Shown here: in pieces, positions 59,003 through 64,000 of the stretch
Layout of the letters: each line of letters opens with the position of its first letter
Position numbering within the stretch: the first letter of the stretch is position 1
NCBI GenBank assembly: GCA_900660155.1
Contig: CABFPE010000045.1
Coordinates: forward strand, 1,587,715 to 1,651,714
Length of the DNA stretch: 64,000 nucleotides
Direction of reading: 5' to 3'
DNA from: Hofstenia miamia
Taxonomy: Eukaryota > Xenacoelomorpha > Acoela > Hofsteniidae
Made by a program: the position numbers and the translations under genes
The notes under the pieces: model-generated
The model's input: the letters and a program-made list of their open reading frames with translations, nothing else
What the model was told of the DNA's origin: nothing
Databases searched by the model: none

Positions 59003-59505
59003 ATTATTATTATTCTTGCATCTCACAGCTCGGGGAACTCACCAGTTCCCAGGGAGTCTGAGAGCTTTCCTCAGGACTCTAGCTGTTCCTAACAATGCTG
59101 CCTTCTGTGCTACTGCTCCTCCCCACTTTGGTACTCCCAACTTCTCCAAGTATCTCTTATGCTTCTTACTCACTGCTCCTAGTGCTCCTACAACTACCGG
59201 GACTACTTCAACTTTCTTTAACTTCCACAGCCTTTCTATTTGCTCTGCTAACTCCCTTTACTTGTCTATCTTCTCTTTCTCCTTGCTTTCTACATTTCTG
59301 GCCTTTGATACTGCTATGTCTATCACTGTTCCCAATCTTTTCTCTTTGTCTACCACTACTATGTCTGGCCTCCCTGCTCCTATCACCTTGCTCGTCTGTA
59401 TGTTGAAATCCCACAGTATCTTAACCTTCTCATTTTCTATGACACTCCGTGGCTTGTGCTCATACCACTTGTCTTCTGCTTCTAACCCATGATACATATG
59501 TGTGT
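59003..59505 (-). mobile_element. 5'-truncated LINE encoding a restriction-like endonuclease (R2/NeSL-type)
   Basis: The minus strand codes the C-terminus of a site-specific-type LINE protein. DKWYEHKPRSVIENEKVKIL leads into the restriction-like endonuclease core GRPDIVVVDKEKRLGTVIDI, which holds the PD-(D/E)xK-type residues. One TAA at about 59256-59258 stands where relatives have Tyr (KIDK*RELAEQIERLW). Reading then continues through VEVVPVVVGALGAVSKK to a terminal GNW and TGA. An (AAT)n tail lies at about 59004-59015. GC content is visibly higher than the surroundings, so the copy is recent or foreign-looking. The truncated 5' side abuts a (TA)n run at 59509. Confidence 0.75.
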
Positions 59506-59530
59506 GTATATATATATATAGCAAAATCAT

Positions 59531-62500
59531 GTATATTTAACAGATCTTCTTCTCAACAGAATCTTTCAAAAATGACGCTGTTCTTAGCAAATTAAAATCA
59601 ACAAATATTCGGTTATTTTATGAAATCATAAATTGTCTAGAGTAAGACTTAAGTTAATTGATGAAATTTACTCACTATGTTATTTACAGGAAGAAGATTT
59701 GTTTGTTTTCTATTCCATATATTTGTATTTGCTATGCTGAATCATTGAATTTCTTTACATTAAGCATTAGTAGTTCTTTAAAAGATTAACATAAACATGT
59801 TTGTTGAAGTCTGCTATTTATTTCAAAAATATATAATTTGCTAAACCGATTTTATTAAACAATCTCTTAACCGATTCCTGTTCAAAATTTAAATGTACAA
59901 CATTCGTTGAGACTAATTATTTTATCATCTGTCAATTGATCAGATTATAAAGTTCTATAGCTTGACTAATCGATCCGCCTGCTAACAATTGATTCAAATC
60001 GATAATTTCAACAATTCAGATGATATCTTAGCAAGAAGATTGAATTGCTATAGTGTTAAATGGGCTGAAATTTCGGGCCCAAATGAGCAAGAAACATAAG
60101 TTAAATGGCTCAGGCTCCGTCCAAGCTCAAACAAAAGTATAAAGACTGTGAGCGTCAGGTCTAAAATCAATGGTATCCAGCCCAAGTCCAATTTAAGTTC
60201 ATATGAATTTTACTAAAATAATGAATGAATGAGAAAACTGTGTAAAACTTTTTTACAAAAAATTACAACTGAAATTAAAAATTTTTTGTATTTACATAGA
60301 ATAGGTCAATTTTTTTCTTGAAACTGTTAAATATATTCCTGTTTTCCTGAAGATGTTCTTTAAATGCCAATAGCTCTTCACATAAAGCATCTCAGATTTG
60401 ATATATTCATTTTGAATCTCTAAAAATCGTGAGGATATTTTTCACTATATACTGTTCTTGACTATATAAATGATTATTCTAAGAACACCCGAATGTTTTT
60501 AACATTGCAACTTTTTCAATAGGCTTTACATCATACTAGAGGAAATTGATTTTCGGAGGCCCATTTTCTTTTGCAGTACTCTCCAACAATTTCCTTGTAT
60601 AGTATATGTTATCAAGCTTTTTCTCGTGAAATTTTCAGAATACCAACCTTTGAAGAACATTTGTTACAAAGGCTTTGCTGATTTTTTATCGATTTAGGGC
60701 TATAGATATTTTTCAGAAATTGACTGTTGTAATCAGTGGTGTCAAACTTTTAAAAAATCAAGGAGGTTAGAGTTTTCAAAAAAATATATATTTGAATTTT
60801 GAAATGCGAAGATACTTATTGTTGGTTCAAGCTCTCCTTGAATTGTATAATGATGTATTTCACTACTTTGTTTGGCAATGCGCAAGGGGAATTTGAATTT
60901 GAAACGCTTAACATAACCTCACTCAAATGTTTTTTAAACGTATTGGCTGGCTTTAATAATGAGCAAAGCTTACTTTTAGAAAATTGCAAAATAACCGTTT
61001 TTTTAAATCAATAAATTATCTATTAAACTACTATTCTTTGCACAACGATTCTGTATTGTACACTGTCTTGGGAATATTCGAGTTCTGGAATAAATTCAAC
61101 TCTGGACGATCCCTAATTTTCAGTAAATGTGTTGATCTTATCTCAATTCAGAAAGTAAATGTTTTCATATTTTGCTATGACGCTTTGGAGATGCATGCTT
61201 AATTTTAAATCGACTCTTTGAAATATGAAAGAATGTAGGATGTTTTTCTGCTGTAATAATGACAAGGGGCTTGTCTTTGCCTAACTTATGTAATTCGGAG
61301 GAGCTTAATTTTGAGCCGAAATTTTTTACAGTCATGATATTTTTGCTTCTACTGAAATAGCTGAAAATGTTTGCTTATGGTGAATAGTTTTCTCCTGGCT
61401 ATGAAAATATTATTTTAAGCATGCTCTTTGTTTCAAGGCAATGACAATTTTATTGATATTACAACAATTTATTTGCAAAGAACAGATTTCCTAAGCTTCT
61501 GTTCTTTTAACAAAAAAACTAGTAGTTTTTACTGAATATTTGAATATTTATCAGAAATGCTAAACTTTAAATTTGAGTTAAGGGTCTAAAATTTGTATAT
61601 ACCCTTATGATAGACTGAATCCGTAATTTTTCTAGAAAAAATTATTTGCTCAGCTTGGCAAATCAACACATATTATAAATATATACAAAATTCCTTAAAA
61701 AATTCTCGAAATGCAAAACCTACTAATCATTTTTGTCAGTGATCTTAAATAGCTCAATATTAAAAAGAGGTTCATCTTAGAGCTATCCCGTCGTACAAAA
61801 GGCTATTTAAGTGCGTCAATAGCACTCATTGATCAATAGGTTTCCAATAATGAACTACTCTAATGAAAGAATATTATAAAATAACTCCTTTTGGATCCTG
61901 TTGTGGATCTAGATTTAATAAATCTAAAAAATATTGCTATATAGACATTTCATTCCATGCAGTCTGATATATAAAGTCAATACATAGTTTTAAAATTCGA
62001 GAGCAAAATTGTCTCAAAAATGTGTTGGAATAGTTAAATGGAAATGAAGAATCATAATAGAAAACTAATAAAAGGTCATTGACAAAATATTCTTTCATTG
62101 TATCAGAAAAGGTTAAAGAAACTGTGAAGAAAACTGAAAGCAGCTAGGAAATTGGATCCAAATTCATGAAGTAATGACTCTATAAATTAAAATTATGAAT
62201 TTGGTTAGGAAACTACATCTTGCAGCCAAGAAATCAGGAATTCCAAGAAGGCATAGTGCATATAAGCGGCACGCCCTAATATACACGATAATTCCGAAAT
62301 ACTTTTTCTTATGCACAAGAATTCTCTTTTTCCTCCATTGGATTTCTCTTCATTGTTCATTGAAGTGATGAGTTCACCTGTATTTCAGATCTGACCTGCT
62401 TCAGTATCAAGCCTGACCTGAATTACACCTGTTTAATCCTGATGCCCGAAGAGGGAGGGATGTTATAAAAACAATATCCTTCTTTTTTCATATTATATTT

Positions 62501-64000
62501 CCCTTTTTGTGAACCTGCATTTCAATGCAAACTTTAGGTTTGGGTATCACCATATTCTAAAATAATACAAAATCATTTCAATTAAATATTATTTTTAAGT
62601 TATTCTCAGTCTTGTAACATTTGCACTATATTTAGGATATCCTTGATACAAATACCAACTGTAGTACTGCTGAAGTTAACCCTAAGCTGCCCATAGTCCA
62701 CATCCTCAAACAAATTTCTCAAAGCCTATTAGGAAATTTATGAATCCTGGGATTTCCTCTCGTCAATTAGTAAGGGTACTTCCCTGTTATGGAAACAATT
62801 TGTTAATTGAATTTTTCCCGTTTGAGGTAAATGAATCAAAATCCCGTTTTTACAGAAACCTTCGAATTCTTCCTGTACGCAATGTTCGGATATTAAAGCA
62901 GCAACAACTACTAATCTCAAATTTTTTTGTTTTTCTTAAATATACTACCCAAGTCCCGTCCAGACACGATGTGGGCAAAGTATTGCGTAATCGGGCCAAT
63001 CGTGTATTAAGGATAAAAGTGAAAAGTAGATAATTCCCTATTCAGTGAAATCTATTCATATTTCGATATTAATATCATTTATTGAGCTATGAGCGTCTCC
63101 ATAAATATAGAAACATCACAAAATGCAAAATATGCCCGGGCCGTTTAAGATTAACAGATAAGTGGGCATAAACATTTCATTGAGTAAACTGGTAGACCTT
63201 ATAATTACCTGAAAGTCAATCACAAATCAACAAAACATTAGCAATTAATGGTTGCATAGGCAGGCTGCAGTAATTATATATTGTTATCTCAGGCAATAAT
63301 CTTTGTTGTTTCAATCTAGCCTATGACACATATGACATAGCCTATGTAATGAAGCAAGCAGTAAAGCAAAGTACTGATACCAAACCATGCTAAGTTAAGT
63401 TGATGTGTTCCATCTAATAATACGAAAATTTATCAAATTGAGTGCTGTCAAACATGATTCTGTTCCGGATCTTATTTGAATAATCCAAAAATCTTAACCA
63501 GACTCAACGCAATTATACATTACTTACTTAAATATTTAAAGTCGCCATGCCTAGCCCTTGTCCAAACGAAAGCTAATGAACGGCCCAAACTCAGCCCAGT
63601 TGCATATCATGATTGCTGTAGTCTGGCATTCATTCGCCGATAAATGTGGATAGCATGAGTGATGTTAAAACTCTAGGTTTATGATTACAAACTTCAAATA
63701 TCAAAAGGCTCGGAAAATCCCAATTACTGAAGTTGAAAAATTTTAACTCAAATTCTAATAGCCTGTGATTATAAATCTTATTTCCTAGTCCTGTTAGTGA
63801 CAACCTTATTGGGAGGTAGTTTATCCATTCCAGATATACTATCATCTCTAAAAAAATTGGAAAGATGAATAATATTTTAACTCCAGTTCTTGCTGACGAA
63901 AAATCTGCTGATAAATATTTGGAGATATGAACAAAAATAATCGCATTTTCGATGAAAGCCAACTAAAAATATCACCTTTAGAAAATATACATTTATTTAT
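59531..64000. other. Intergenic DNA with possible faint transposon remnants
   Basis: Minus-strand 60780-61330 has hAT-transposase-like composition (NSNSPCALPNKVVKYIIIQF) too decayed to call. Short GC-rich words such as GGGCCCAAATG near 60076 and GCCCGGGCC near 63134 resemble hAT MITE ends. No gene could be supported. Confidence 0.3.

Noticed and set aside
59016-59492. 158-codon plus-strand open frame rich in Ser, Thr, Phe and Leu
   Set aside because: It is the shadow of the minus-strand LINE endonuclease coding sequence.
60780-61330. Minus-strand stretch with hAT-transposase-like words
   Set aside because: Too decayed to align confidently and no ends found.
62738-63033. Plus-strand ORF beginning NPGISSRQLVRVL, like a Tc1/mariner helix-turn-helix
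   Set aside because: The resemblance is limited to about a dozen residues; no terminal repeats or catalytic motifs were found nearby.
1-64000. tRNA, rRNA, snRNA genes and CRISPR arrays
   Set aside because: Looked for B-box-like words and regular spaced repeats; none was convincing, and the only regular array (53690-53990) lacks unique spacers of CRISPR type.

Overview
This window is AT-rich (I estimate about 70 % A+T by eye), gene-poor animal DNA from a draft assembly. Evidence for an animal genome is a spliced LITAF-domain gene, half of a C1 zinc finger in a separate exon, CR1-type LINEs, many Tc1/mariner, hAT and piggyBac-like DNA transposons, and long (TA)n microsatellites. The species cannot be fixed from the sequence; a small AT-rich invertebrate such as a cnidarian like Hydra fits, but so would others.

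Layout. 1-3.0 kb: a mariner/IS630-type element, a Tc1 remnant and a large (about 0.83 kb) imperfect inverted repeat. 3-9 kb: mostly featureless, with one TA-flanked MITE and, on the minus strand, a long exon of a beta-helix-like protein (7445-8341). 9.4-13 kb: a hAT element with a clean 8-bp target duplication, a fossil integrase scrap, an L2/CR1-like LINE 3' end and an unidentified decayed protein. 13.9-17 kb: a decayed mariner-type element, and a Tc1 element with a hAT MITE nested in it. 17.2-17.4 kb: minus-strand exon with half of a C1 domain. 19-25.4 kb: two related Tc1 copies around a locus falsely duplicated by the assembler (single-N joins), which carries a perfect 92-bp inverted repeat flanked by a 7-bp duplication. 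26.9-27.9 kb: a 1000-N gap inside (TA)n. 28.9-29.4 kb: TTAA-flanked, piggyBac-like MITEs. 34.4-37.4 kb: the best host gene, a two-coding-exon LITAF-domain membrane protein with a probable 5' UTR exon and poly(A) signal. 39.3-44.5 kb: nested CR1-type LINE fragments, again with single-N false duplications. 44.6-45.6 kb: a fossil Ty3-type pol fragment. 46.6-47.4 kb: a hAT element with a perfect 8-bp target duplication. 50.1-53.2 kb: a nearly complete CR1-type LINE. 53.7-54.0 kb: six units of a 52-bp tandem repeat with a dyad core. 58.15 kb: an orphan internal exon. 59.0-59.5 kb: the 3' end of a LINE coding a restriction-like endonuclease.

The host genes here do not form a visible pathway. Most recognizable coding sequence belongs to transposons, and apart from the LITAF gene the host exons are isolated pieces of genes with long introns. 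I found no convincing new biological system. The observations most worth follow-up are the perfect palindromic insertion, the 52-bp dyad array, the 0.83-kb hairpin and the three unidentified host-like coding pieces.
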